NCBI GenBank assembly: GCA_017547755.1
Contig: JAFYOX010000108.1
Location: 1 to 60,191 of the forward strand
Direction: 5' to 3'
Source: Clostridia bacterium
GTDB taxonomy: Bacteria > Bacillota > Clostridia > Oscillospirales > CAG-272
DNA: 60,191 nucleotides
The notes beneath the pieces were generated by a model, which was not told where the DNA came from, made no database searches, and saw nothing but the letters and a program-made list of their open reading frames with translations. This document shows, piece by piece, positions 33,849 to 42,388 of the stretch. The position numbers and the translations under genes are program-made. The first letter of the stretch is position 1. Every line of letters begins with the position of its first letter.

Positions 33849-34976
33849 ATGTCTCCCAAACCGCAGAGCCGCGTTCCCGGCGCCGATCTTCTCCGTATCG
33901 TGACAATGCTGATGATCCTCACCAGCCATTTCTTCGTTCACGGCGGCGTTCTCGGACGGCTCAGGCCGAGCTCTCCCTATCTCTATTTCTACATCTGCTG
34001 GATCATCGAAGCCGCCTGCTATGTCATGGTCAACTGCTATGCCCTCATCACCGGCTATTTCCAGAGCAGAACGGAATTCAAACTGAAAAAACTTCTGCTC
34101 CTCTGGGGACAGATCGTCTGTATTTCCGGAGGACTCTACCTCATCCTGTGCCTCACCGGACAGGTCGAATTCGGCTGGGGAGCATTTCTGAACGCCTCGT
34201 TCCCCATCACGCAGAAACGCTACTGGTTTGCGACCGCGTACGTTATCCTCTATGCCATTTCACCGCTTTTCAATTTTGCGATCCGCCGCATGAACCGGCG
34301 CCAGCACGCGCTCTGTCTCGCCGTTCTCTGCGGAGTCTTCGTTGTCTTCCGCAACTTCTCCTACTGGATCGACTTTGCGGCACTCGGCGGCGGCTATTCG
34401 TGGGCGTCGCTGTCCGTCCTCTACATGGTCGGCGCGTATCTGCGGCTCTATCCGCCGAAGTTCCGTCTGTCGCTCCTGTGGTATTTCGGACTTTCCCTCA
34501 TCACCGCCGCGTCGCGCATCATCCTGACCATCCTGTACTACAAATACGGCTTTGACAGCTCGTTCCTCAAGATGTTCATGCAGTACAATTCGGTTCCCGT
34601 GGTCGCCGCGTCGGTCTGCCTGTTCGTCTTCTTTGTGAATCTCGACATTAAAAACCGCGTGATGCTGTGGATCATCCGCTTCTTCTCACCCGCCGCGTTC
34701 GGCGTGTACCTCATCCACGAGCAGATCGAAGTGAAAGAGCTGATCTGGCCGGTCATCAATCCGTCGCAGTATGTGAAATCGCCGATGCTTCTGCCGTATC
34801 TGCTTCTTGTGATCTTCACGCTGTTCCTTATCTGCGCGCTTCTTGACAAGATCCGGCATCTGCTGTCCGTTCTTCTGCACGTTCCGCAGGGAATCGGCTT
34901 TATATCCGATAAAATTTCCGCATTTTTCCTGAAAACATTCAACAAACTTGTTCCTGAGGAAGGAGAAAACTCATGA
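33849..34976 (+). CDS. Acyltransferase 3-family (OafA/YrhL-like) membrane protein
   Basis: The 375-residue integral membrane protein has about ten hydrophobic helices and the family hallmark near the N terminus, RIVTMLMILTSHFFVHGG. Its His is the presumed catalytic base. FSPAAFGVYLIHEQ near the C terminus is the second conserved block. Such proteins transfer acyl groups from acyl-CoA to surface polysaccharides or other exported molecules. ATG 33849 follows CAGGAGG. The last four bases overlap the start of the glycyl radical enzyme (ATGA), so the two are translationally coupled. That link between a membrane acyltransferase and a radical enzyme is unusual. Confidence 0.82.
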   Translation: MSPKPQSRVPGADLLRIVTMLMILTSHFFVHGGVLGRLRPSSPYLYFYICWIIEAACYVMVNCYALITGYFQSRTEFKLKKLLLLWGQIVCISGGLYLILCLTGQVEFGWGAFLNASFPITQKRYWFATAYVILYAISPLFNFAIRRMNRRQHALCLAVLCGVFVVFRNFSYWIDFAALGGGYSWASLSVLYMVGAYLRLYPPKFRLSLLWYFGLSLITAASRIILTILYYKYGFDSSFLKMFMQYNSVPVVAASVCLFVFFVNLDIKNRVMLWIIRFFSPAAFGVYLIHEQIEVKELIWPVINPSQYVKSPMLLPYLLLVIFTLFLICALLDKIRHLLSVLLHVPQGIGFISDKISAFFLKTFNKLVPEEGENS

Positions 34977-37114
34977 ATACCTACGATATCGACCGCATCG
35001 AAAAACTGCGTTCCTTCGCCGTCAAGCCGGAGGTCAATTACAGCGAATTCTACGATTATTTCAACCTCGCCTATGTAAACGATTACTGGAACCGCAGTTT
35101 TGCCTGCCGTGTCGCACACGCGGTGGAATCCGCGTTTCTGAGATGGACGATTTCCATTGCTCCCGGCGAACTGATCGTCGGACGTCCCGGACCCTATCCC
35201 GCAGGTTATTACGCCGACCATCCCGACGAGAAAGCGGAAATCGACCGCGCCAATGCCGCCGCACGCTACGGTCACTGCGGCGTCGGTCAGGATTCCCACA
35301 TGGCGATCGACTATTACCGCGTTCTCGAACTCGGCACGACCGGCATCCGTGCGATGATCGACGAAAAAGCCGCTGCACTCGACCCGATGGATCCGGAATC
35401 CGTCAAAAAGGCGGATTTCTACGAGTCCTGCCGGATCGTGCTCGGCGCCGTCGAAACCCTGTCCGAACGGTATGCCGATTTTGCAGAAAATCTGGCGGAC
35501 ATGGAATCCGACGAAAAACAGGCGGCGGAATACCGTCAGATTGCGGAAAACTGCCGCCGTGTGCCGAAATATCCGGCGCGTACCTTCTACGAAGCGGTGC
35601 AGTGCGTGTGCTTTATCTCCTACGCGCTGTCCGTGAAGCCGCTGAGACCCTCGATGCTCCAGTTCCAGCTCGGACATCCCGACCGCTACCTCTATCCTTA
35701 TTATAAAAAAGACCGCGACGCGGGCATCCTCACCGACGAATTCGCGCAGACCCTCGTCAACTGCATGGCGATCCAGATCAACCGCCGCGTTCCGAACGGG
35801 CTGTCCTGCGGCTACATGGTCGGCGGACGGTACGCAGACGGCACGGTCGTCTCGAACGAGCTGACGAAGATGTGTATGCGTGCCGTCGAACAGGTACGGC
35901 TCGTCTATCCGTCCGTCGGTCTGTGCCATACCTCCGACACCCCGAAGGAAGACCTCGAACTTGCTCTGCGCATCCTCGCAAAGGGACATTCCCATCCCGC
36001 GATCTTCAACGACGACGTTATTCAGGCGGGGCTCCGTCACTACGGACTTCCCGCGGACGAATCATGCGAATATATCCACTCGACCTGTGTCGAAATCACT
36101 CCTGCATCCTCGTCGAACGTCTGGGTTGCCAGCCCGTACATGAATCTGCCGGGCGAAATGCTGGCGATCCTTCCGGACGAATGCGGCAGCATGGAAGATC
36201 TTGTGGAAAAGTACCTTGCGCATATTAAAAAGCGGATCGGCGAAAACTGCCGGAACGAAGTCCTCGGACGCTGGGAACGCGCGAAATACTGCGTCGATCC
36301 CCTGCTTTCCTGCTTCGTCCGCGACTGTATCGAGACCGGCGTGGATATCGAAGAAGGCGGCGCACGCTACAACTGGATCATGCCGTCGTTTGTCGGCGTG
36401 GCGAATGCGGCGGACGCGCTGTACACGATCGATCAGCTCATTTTCAAGCGGAAGGAACTCACCTTTGCCGAACTCAAGGCGGCGATGGCGGACAATTACC
36501 AGAGCGCACCGGAGCTTCTCGCAAAGATCCGCGCACTTCCGAAGTACGGCAACGACTGTCAGGATGCGGACGCGCCGGACGTTTACGTGAAGCGCATCTC
36601 CGAATTTATCGCGGATACGTGTGAAGAATTCCGCGTACCCTTCACGGGCGGCCGCCTGATCCCGAGCCTGTTCTGCTGGATCATGCACGACCATTTCGGT
36701 CAGCAGACCGGCGCGACCCCGGACGGACGTCTTGCGGGATTCCCGCTCGGCGACGGTTCCGGCCCCGCACAGGGACGCGAACACGAAGGCCCGACCGCGT
36801 CGATCCTTTCTTCGACCTGCTGGGATCACCACCGCTTCATCGGCGGCATTGCGGTCAACATGAAGTTCACGAAATCCGTCTTTGACGAAACCAGGCTCGA
36901 CGTGATGGCAAATCTCGTCCGGACGTACCTCATGCGCGGCGGCTTTGAAATGCAGATCAACGTGACGAGCCGCGAGATCCTCGAAAAGGCGCAGAAGAAC
37001 CCCGAACAGTACGAAGACCTTGTCGTCCGCATCGGCGGCTACAGCGATTATTTTGTACGCCTTTCGAAGACCATGCAGGCGGAAGTCCTCGAACGGACGG
37101 AGCATACGCTCTGA
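34973..37114 (+). CDS. Glycyl radical enzyme (pyruvate formate-lyase-like), function unknown
   Basis: The 713-residue protein has both hallmarks of the superfamily. The thiyl site is HSTCVEITP (Cys372), and the glycyl radical motif is VRIGGYSDYF (Gly689) near the C terminus. The Cys-x-Glu arrangement is that of eliminating or dehydrating enzymes (glycerol, propanediol, hydroxyproline or choline lyases). Pyruvate formate-lyase itself has a Cys-Cys pair, which is absent. The usual CVEP is CVEI here, and the protein is shorter than most members. It needs a radical SAM activase to form the radical; none is in the window. It is coupled to the acyltransferase gene by an ATGA overlap and followed after 18 bases by an alpha/beta hydrolase gene. 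Substrate unknown; it should work only without oxygen. Confidence 0.88.
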   Translation: MNTYDIDRIEKLRSFAVKPEVNYSEFYDYFNLAYVNDYWNRSFACRVAHAVESAFLRWTISIAPGELIVGRPGPYPAGYYADHPDEKAEIDRANAAARYGHCGVGQDSHMAIDYYRVLELGTTGIRAMIDEKAAALDPMDPESVKKADFYESCRIVLGAVETLSERYADFAENLADMESDEKQAAEYRQIAENCRRVPKYPARTFYEAVQCVCFISYALSVKPLRPSMLQFQLGHPDRYLYPYYKKDRDAGILTDEFAQTLVNCMAIQINRRVPNGLSCGYMVGGRYADGTVVSNELTKMCMRAVEQVRLVYPSVGLCHTSDTPKEDLELALRILAKGHSHPAIFNDDVIQAGLRHYGLPADESCEYIHSTCVEITPASSSNVWVASPYMNLPGEMLAILPDECGSMEDLVEKYLAHIKKRIGENCRNEVLGRWERAKYCVDPLLSCFVRDCIETGVDIEEGGARYNWIMPSFVGVANAADALYTIDQLIFKRKELTFAELKAAMADNYQSAPELLAKIRALPKYGNDCQDADAPDVYVKRISEFIADTCEEFRVPFTGGRLIPSLFCWIMHDHFGQQTGATPDGRLAGFPLGDGSGPAQGREHEGPTASILSSTCWDHHRFIGGIAVNMKFTKSVFDETRLDVMANLVRTYLMRGGFEMQINVTSREILEKAQKNPEQYEDLVVRIGGYSDYFVRLSKTMQAEVLERTEHTL

Positions 37115-37132
37115 GAACGTACGGAGTCGGTC

Positions 37133-38170
37133 ATGCCAGTCAGTCATTATTATGTCACGCCGGATGACGGCGTCACCCGTCTGCACGTCTGCTGTGTGCG
37201 TCCGGAAGGAATGGAGGCGCCGCGCTTCGTTCTGCAGATCGTTCACGGCATCGCGGAACGTGCCGAACGATATCTTCCTCTGCTGTCCTATGTTGCTTCC
37301 TGCGGCGGCATCGCGGTCATTCACGATCTGCGCGGACACGGACATTCCGCTCCGAATGCCCGTCTGCTCGGGCACTGCGGCGAATTGTACGGGACGTACC
37401 GTGCCGACATTGACCTCGTTTACGCTTCCGTGTACGAATATCCGGCGGAAGGCGCGGTGATCTCGCCCCGTCTGCCGGAATCCTATGAAATTCCCGCTCT
37501 GCCGCGCTATCTGTTCGGATTCAGCATGGGGGCGCTGATCGCCGGACTGTATGCCGCGGAATCGTCCGCGGAGCTTGCCGGACTGATCCTTGCCGGACTG
37601 CCGCGGCGTCAGCCGCTGGCTTCTCTCGGAATCGCCGGAATGGAAATCCTGACCTTTTTCTGCGGTGAACGCGCCAGACCGCTGTGGTTCCACAACCGGG
37701 CATTCCGCAATTACAACCGGAATTTCACACCCGAACCGGAATCGGACGGACAGTTTCTGTGGCTTTCGAACGACATCGGCAACCGGGAATCTTTCCGGGA
37801 CGATCCGCTCTGCAATCGTCCGAATTCTCTCGGAATGTACCGGACGATGATGAAATTTGTGCGCGATCTGTACCGTCCGGCGTCGTGGAATATGGATCGC
37901 CGTGACCTGCCGCTGCTGCTTGCCGCCGGGGAATACGATCCCGTCACGGGCGGTGCGAAATGGCGGAAGGACAGTGCGAAATTCCTTGCCGATATGGGTT
38001 ATACGGATATCCGTACCAAGGTGTATCCCGGTTTGCGGCACGAAATCTATCACGATACCGGACGGGAAGTCCCGTTTGCGGACGTGATCGGGTTCGTGGA
38101 AGACACCCTCGCGGCGGAAAACGCACGCCGTCAGCGGAAAATGGACGAATATCAGAGCATGTTCACATAA
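37133..38170 (+). CDS. Alpha/beta hydrolase of the monoacylglycerol lipase type
   Basis: The 345-residue protein has VHGIAERAERY (oxyanion strand), DLRGHGHS, the nucleophile elbow FGFSMGAL, the acid loop AAGEYDPVTGG and the catalytic His in LRHEI. This is the pattern of Hydrolase_4/lysophospholipase L2 and monoacylglycerol lipases. An insertion of about 60 residues forms a lid (SESFDD-type region between 220 and 260). GGAG precedes the ATG. As third gene of the acyltransferase-radical enzyme operon it probably releases or consumes an ester in the same pathway; this is inferred from position. A strong terminator follows. Confidence 0.78.
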   Translation: MPVSHYYVTPDDGVTRLHVCCVRPEGMEAPRFVLQIVHGIAERAERYLPLLSYVASCGGIAVIHDLRGHGHSAPNARLLGHCGELYGTYRADIDLVYASVYEYPAEGAVISPRLPESYEIPALPRYLFGFSMGALIAGLYAAESSAELAGLILAGLPRRQPLASLGIAGMEILTFFCGERARPLWFHNRAFRNYNRNFTPEPESDGQFLWLSNDIGNRESFRDDPLCNRPNSLGMYRTMMKFVRDLYRPASWNMDRRDLPLLLAAGEYDPVTGGAKWRKDSAKFLADMGYTDIRTKVYPGLRHEIYHDTGREVPFADVIGFVEDTLAAENARRQRKMDEYQSMFT

Positions 38171-38178
38171 AAAAAGAA

Positions 38179-38217
38179 CCGGCGGAAACTTTTCCACAAA
38201 GTTTCCGCCGGATTTTT
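38179..38217. terminator. Bidirectional terminator
   Basis: Perfect 14-bp stem CCGGCGGAAACTTT (38179-38192) / 38198-38211 followed by TTTTT. Shared by the radical enzyme operon and the converging flavoprotein gene. Confidence 0.92.
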
Positions 38218-38221
38218 ATTG

Positions 38222-40171
38222 TCAGTCGAACATTTCCGGGGAGCCGAAGCGGTTGTAGACCTCTTCGAACCAGTTGTCGGTCACGGGGATCGGACGGACG
38301 TCCTCAAACCTGCAGTCCGCCGTGATCCGGTCGTTTTCCAGCGAGACTGCGGTACGCAGGACTTTGGAGCGGTGCGCCGTGTCGGGTTCCGGACGGTCTT
38401 CGATGAGGTACGAGCCGCGCGAACTGCCGCCGTCGGCGACATAAGCAAGCATCGCTGACAGAACGGCGTACCGGGTCACGAGCGTGTCGTAATTGATGGA
38501 CAGTTCCACGAGCGCGGCATGGTCGGCGGCACCGTGGGAGGTGAAAAATTCCGCAATTTCCGCCGCCGTCCGGTCACGGAGCGCGGTGATCCCCGACGGA
38601 GAACGGAGGAATGCGGCATAACGGTCGTGGAGACGCGCATCTTCGGCACGTTCGGCGAGGATGGCGGCACGGTCGAATTTTTGACGGGATGCGGTCAGGA
38701 GATCGGCGTATTTCCGGCATCCGGCGATCTGTCCGGTCAGGGCGTCGGAAAGGGAAGTGCCGGAAGGCTTTGTCTTCGAAAGGGCGCACGCACGTTCTGC
38801 GGCGCGGTAAGAGCCGACCTGCGTGGAATTGAGCGCGGAGCCGCCCGGTCGCTTGATGCCGAAGACGCCGCCGCATTCGCCGACCGGATAAAAGTCGTGC
38901 AGTGCGGGATTTTCGTACCAGATCGTGTTTTCCAGACCGCCGTTCATGTGCTGCGCGGCGACGTGGATCTCAAGCATTTCCGTTTCAAGATCCACACCGT
39001 GGTCGATGCAGACACCGTACGCACGTTCGTTGATCGCGCGCAGACGTTCGATCGGCGTGCCGCAGAGGGCATTCGAATTGGCGAGATAATCATACACTTC
39101 GTCACCGAGATTTTCGCGGGTCAGCGCAGTGCCGTCGAGTGCGGCGGGATTCCGGCGGAAATCGAGGTATACGCGCCGTCCTGCCATCGTTTCGTTGTAG
39201 ACGGCGATGTCGACGAGGGACGAACCGATGCCGGGCGTGAGCTTGTCCGGGTCGAACGGCCACTGGTAGCCCTTGCGGAAGACGGCGGGGATGCTGTTTT
39301 CGGGCGTGAACGTATCGTACAGGAATTCCCGTTCGGCGCCGTTTTCGTCCACGGAGACGTAGCGCGGGATCGCCTGCTGGAACGATCCGGACAGATTCCA
39401 GCGGAACGGGACCGACGCGATGCCGTACTGCGATTCGGTCAGATTGACGGCGGAAGCACCGGCGAGAAGCGGTGCGCCGAGGGAACAGTTCTGGCTTTCG
39501 GGATAGACGGAGCTGTAATACAGCGCGGACGGACCGCCCGTTGCCCAGATGACCGCATCTGCGAGGAAGACGGTCAGTCCGGCGGGGTTCTCTTCCGTGA
39601 TTTCCGCGGCGGACAGGCAGACCACGCCGCGTGCGTGCCCGTTTTCCGTGAGAACACGGACGGCGCGGTATCCGTCATACAGCGGGATCTCTGCGGAAAG
39701 GCATTCTTTTTCCAGCGCCTCCGTCATATATCTGGAGGTATACGGACCGCAGGAGGTGGCGCGTCCGCGTTCGTCGTGGTCGGTTTTGTAGCCGGGATAT
39801 TCGCCGTACGCGTCGTGCGGGAAGGGGACACCGAGCGCGGTCAGCGCGAAAAACGCACGAAGGGAGCCTGCCGCTTCGGTCAGGGCAAGGTCGCCGTGCA
39901 TGGATCCGGCGGAGAAATAATCCTTCGCCATTTCGGCGGCACAGTCGCTTTTGTACGCGGACGTGGACTGCTTGTAGTAGGTCTGCTTGTCCGAGCCGGT
40001 GTTGCGGGAGGTGCCCATGAGCCGTCCTTCGGTGAGGATGATGGGGCAGCCGCCCAGACGGTGCGCGGTCAGAGCCGCGTTGTATGCGGCGGCACCGCTT
40101 CCGATGACGGCGATTTTTGCGGTATATACGGGAAGACGGAGGTCGTTCAGAGTCAGAAGATCAGGTTTCAT
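38222..40171 (-). CDS. FAD-binding protein of the fumarate reductase/succinate dehydrogenase flavoprotein family
   Basis: The 649-residue flavoprotein starts with the FAD motif IAVIGSGAAAYNAAL. It has ATGGPSALYYSS in the mid region, the capping-domain HVAAQHMNGGLE and the substrate-site segment YPVGECGGVFG followed by RPGGSALNSTQVGSY, as in FrdA, SdhA and AprA. The usual iron-sulfur partner subunit is not encoded nearby. The first 14 residues are not a signal peptide, so it is cytoplasmic. It overlaps by 11 bases the end of a small two-TM protein gene, which may be its membrane anchor. GAGGA before the ATG supports the start. It may reduce an alkene-like acid such as a cinnamate or urocanate relative. 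Confidence 0.8.
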   Translation of the reverse strand: MKPDLLTLNDLRLPVYTAKIAVIGSGAAAYNAALTAHRLGGCPIILTEGRLMGTSRNTGSDKQTYYKQSTSAYKSDCAAEMAKDYFSAGSMHGDLALTEAAGSLRAFFALTALGVPFPHDAYGEYPGYKTDHDERGRATSCGPYTSRYMTEALEKECLSAEIPLYDGYRAVRVLTENGHARGVVCLSAAEITEENPAGLTVFLADAVIWATGGPSALYYSSVYPESQNCSLGAPLLAGASAVNLTESQYGIASVPFRWNLSGSFQQAIPRYVSVDENGAEREFLYDTFTPENSIPAVFRKGYQWPFDPDKLTPGIGSSLVDIAVYNETMAGRRVYLDFRRNPAALDGTALTRENLGDEVYDYLANSNALCGTPIERLRAINERAYGVCIDHGVDLETEMLEIHVAAQHMNGGLENTIWYENPALHDFYPVGECGGVFGIKRPGGSALNSTQVGSYRAAERACALSKTKPSGTSLSDALTGQIAGCRKYADLLTASRQKFDRAAILAERAEDARLHDRYAAFLRSPSGITALRDRTAAEIAEFFTSHGAADHAALVELSINYDTLVTRYAVLSAMLAYVADGGSSRGSYLIEDRPEPDTAHRSKVLRTAVSLENDRITADCRFEDVRPIPVTDNWFEEVYNRFGSPEMFD

Positions 40172-40406
40172 CGTTGTTATCCTCGATGGAATTATTTTTC
40201 AGATGGTCGAGAATTTCCTCCGTGTTCCGGAGGATCTTTGCCGCGGCGTACAGAAGGTAGGAAAAGATGGAAGAAGGGATCAGCGTGAGAATTCCGACGA
40301 GGAATCCCGCGCCGCCGACGAACAGGATCAGAGCGGCGATGATCCCGAGGATGAAGAGGATATCGGCGATCATTTCGAGACGGTACGGTGTGACTTTGAA
40401 GGGCAT
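40161..40406 (-). CDS. Small two-helix membrane protein coupled to the flavoprotein
   Basis: This 81-residue protein has two predicted membrane helices (ADILFILGIIAALILFVGG and GILTLIPSSIFSYLLYAAA) and a charged, Asn/Glu-rich C-terminal tail. I do not recognise the family. ATG 40406 follows AAAGGAGGAAC, a better choice than an upstream start in the promoter. Its stop overlaps the flavoprotein start by 11 bases, so the two are made together. It could anchor the flavoprotein to the membrane, taking the place of the usual cytochrome or iron-sulfur subunits; this is inference only. Confidence 0.7.
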   Translation of the reverse strand: MPFKVTPYRLEMIADILFILGIIAALILFVGGAGFLVGILTLIPSSIFSYLLYAAAKILRNTEEILDHLKNNSIEDNNDET

Positions 40407-40443
40407 GATGTTCCTCCTTTTTCGCACATATACGGTTTTCTTC

Positions 40444-40472
40444 ATTATAACATACCGTCTCCGAAAGTGCAA
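40444..40472 (-). promoter_or_regulatory. Promoter of the small membrane protein-flavoprotein operon
   Basis: Minus strand: TTGCAC (40472-40467), a 17-base spacer and TATAAT (40449-40444). Confidence 0.7.
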
Positions 40473-40520
40473 GCGGGATTTATGGTTGTAAAATTAAAGG
40501 AAATTTAAAAAAGAAAGATA

Positions 40521-40549
40521 TTGACAGAAAAGCACGCCTGTTGTATAAT
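40521..40549 (+). promoter_or_regulatory. Promoter of the secreted protein gene
   Basis: Consensus TTGACA (40521-40526), a 17-base spacer, TATAAT (40544-40549). Confidence 0.8.
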
Positions 40550-40597
40550 TATCGTGTATACCATAATTTGTATCTCAATGAAAATGGGAGGAAAACC

Positions 40598-41848
40598 ATG
40601 AATAAAAACGTAAAGAGACTGTCCGTATTCCTTGCGGCTCTCATGATGAGTTCCGCGTTTGCGGCATCTGTTTCCGCGATTGATACTTCTTTCATCAAGG
40701 TAAAGAACACCGGCGCGGCTGTTATTGACGAAACCCCCGCAGCAGCGGCAGAAACTGTTGTTGAAACGCCTGTAAATAATACCGCAGCTCTCAAGACCAG
40801 CGGTTGGGTAAAGACCGACGCGGGCATTCTGGAAGATACCAAGAGCGGTTATGTTTTCAAGGCAGTGAACGACGGCTATGTAGTGAAGGCAGCGGATGTT
40901 GTCAAGAAGACTGAAAAGAATGCGAATGTTCTGTGCGTTCCCGGCGGCAAGTACTACTCCAAGAAGGATGCTGAAAAGGAACTGAAGAAGTTCTACGAAG
41001 AACACACCTACGATTTCTACATGTACCGCGGTGACGAACGTACCTTCTGTGAAGGCGCGTACTATGTAAGCTCCGATCCCGACGTTGTATATTACGACTA
41101 TAAGACGGAAACTCTCGTTGCGAAGGGTTCCGGCAATGCGGAAGTTTACGTTTACACCAAGGGCGGCGTACCGTTCTTCTGCATGAAGGTAAACGTTATC
41201 AACAAGCCCGGCAGCACCTACTCCACTCTCGGCCTCATTCCCGATGAATGGCATCTTGACGGCGCAGGCGACACCACCGGCTTCACTGTTGTGACCGACA
41301 AGGACTGGGATGCGGATGATTTCGGTTTCAAGATCGTACACGGTCAGGACATCGCTTCCATCACCAAGTCTGGCAAGCTCAAGGTAACCGGCAAGGGCCC
41401 GATCGTTGTTCGCGTATACCTCAAGGATAACCCGAACATCTGCGGCGAAGCTCTTCTGTATTCCGGTGAATATTCCACCTACTTCTACGACGGCTACTAC
41501 AAGTACGACGGTAAAAAGTATTACACCAACCACTGGGGTCATGACTATGACATCGGCGATCTCCGCGGCTGCTACATCAACGGCTGGATCAAGTCTGCGG
41601 AAGGCATCTTCATTCCTGTTCTGAAGAAGAGTGAAGCGACCGTGGAAGGCAAGGACACCACCATCGTTTACTATGACAACGTAAGCATCGCAGAACTGAT
41701 CCGTGACGCATACGGCGATAAGGAAGACCTTTACAATGTCATCACCAAGTACAACCTCTTCAAGGACAAGGACATTAAGAAGGACGTTGTGACCTGGGAA
41801 GACTTTGACAACATCAAGTACATCCTTTCCCAGATGCTCGGCGACTGA
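40598..41848 (+). CDS. Secreted protein with bacterial Ig-like (BIG2-type) segments
   Basis: The 416-residue protein has a clear signal peptide (MNKNVKRLSVFLAALMMSS, then AFAASVSA as cleavage region). A Thr/Ala-rich linker follows, then a region with Tyr/Lys repeats. Two BIG2-like segments are visible: SSDPDVVYYDYKTETLVAKG with GNAEVYVYTKGG, and DIASITKSGKLKVTGKG with IVVRVYLKDN. Such domains occur on cell-surface adhesins and stalks. The C terminus (ITKYNLFKDKDIKKDVVTW) recalls a degenerate dockerin-like helix pair, but I would not call it one. No sorting signal is present. A perfect promoter lies upstream and GGGAGG precedes the start. Function unknown. Confidence 0.75.
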   Translation: MNKNVKRLSVFLAALMMSSAFAASVSAIDTSFIKVKNTGAAVIDETPAAAAETVVETPVNNTAALKTSGWVKTDAGILEDTKSGYVFKAVNDGYVVKAADVVKKTEKNANVLCVPGGKYYSKKDAEKELKKFYEEHTYDFYMYRGDERTFCEGAYYVSSDPDVVYYDYKTETLVAKGSGNAEVYVYTKGGVPFFCMKVNVINKPGSTYSTLGLIPDEWHLDGAGDTTGFTVVTDKDWDADDFGFKIVHGQDIASITKSGKLKVTGKGPIVVRVYLKDNPNICGEALLYSGEYSTYFYDGYYKYDGKKYYTNHWGHDYDIGDLRGCYINGWIKSAEGIFIPVLKKSEATVEGKDTTIVYYDNVSIAELIRDAYGDKEDLYNVITKYNLFKDKDIKKDVVTWEDFDNIKYILSQMLGD

Positions 41849-41872
41849 GACTGAAAAAACAACAAAGCATGA

Positions 41873-41904
41873 AAAAAGCTGTGAACCGCGGTTCACAGCT
41901 TTTT
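41873..41904. terminator. Bidirectional terminator
   Basis: A 32-base perfect palindrome centred at 41888/41889 (GTGAACCG/CGGTTCAC core with flanking AAAAAGCT/AGCTTTTT). It covers the stop codon of coaD and ends the secreted protein gene. Confidence 0.85.
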
Positions 41905-42387
41905 CTGTTCCATAAAGGCGAGCATCTGCTCCCGGCATCCGTCCGGGACGGCGTCGCCGAGGTCACAGCCGTACTTCAGCAGGTCACGGACGTACGTGGA
42001 GCTGATGGCGGCGTATTCGGGGGAGGTCGGGAGAATGATCGTTTCGATGTGCGGCGCGAACCGCTTCATGATGAGGGAAAGGGTGTATTCGTAGTCGTAA
42101 TCCGTGGCATTTCTGGCGCCGCGGACGATGACCGATGCGCCGATCTGCCTGGCGGCGTCGCTGGTCAGACCGCCGTAGACCATTGCACGGACGTTCGGGA
42201 TTTCCGAAACGGCGGCTTCCATGAGCGCAAGCCGTTCCTCCGGAGTGAAGAGACCGCTTTTTTTCTCGGTGTTCGCGACGATGACGACCCATACTTCGTC
42301 GAACATTTTCGCGGAACGTGCGATGAGATCGAGATGCCCTGACGTAACGGGGTCAAAGCTGCCCGTGATCATTGCGGTGCGCTTCAT
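41893..42387 (-). CDS. coaD: Phosphopantetheine adenylyltransferase
   Basis: The 164-residue enzyme carries out the fourth step of coenzyme A synthesis, transferring AMP from ATP to 4'-phosphopantetheine. It has the nucleotidyltransferase motif GSFDPVTSGHLD (T/HxGH), RGARNATDYDYE for phosphopantetheine binding and the C-terminal ISSTYVR motif. Length and order are standard. The start follows the rsmD stop by one base, so translation is coupled. The rsmD-coaD pair is a common arrangement in Firmicutes. Confidence 0.97.
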   Translation of the reverse strand: MKRTAMITGSFDPVTSGHLDLIARSAKMFDEVWVVIVANTEKKSGLFTPEERLALMEAAVSEIPNVRAMVYGGLTSDAARQIGASVIVRGARNATDYDYEYTLSLIMKRFAPHIETIILPTSPEYAAISSTYVRDLLKYGCDLGDAVPDGCREQMLAFMEQKKL

Positions 42388-42388
42388 C

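Noticed and set aside
34973-37114. Assignment as pyruvate formate-lyase (pflB)
   Set aside because: The Cys-Cys pair of pyruvate formate-lyase is missing; the site is Cys-Val-Glu as in eliminating enzymes, and no activase gene is adjacent.
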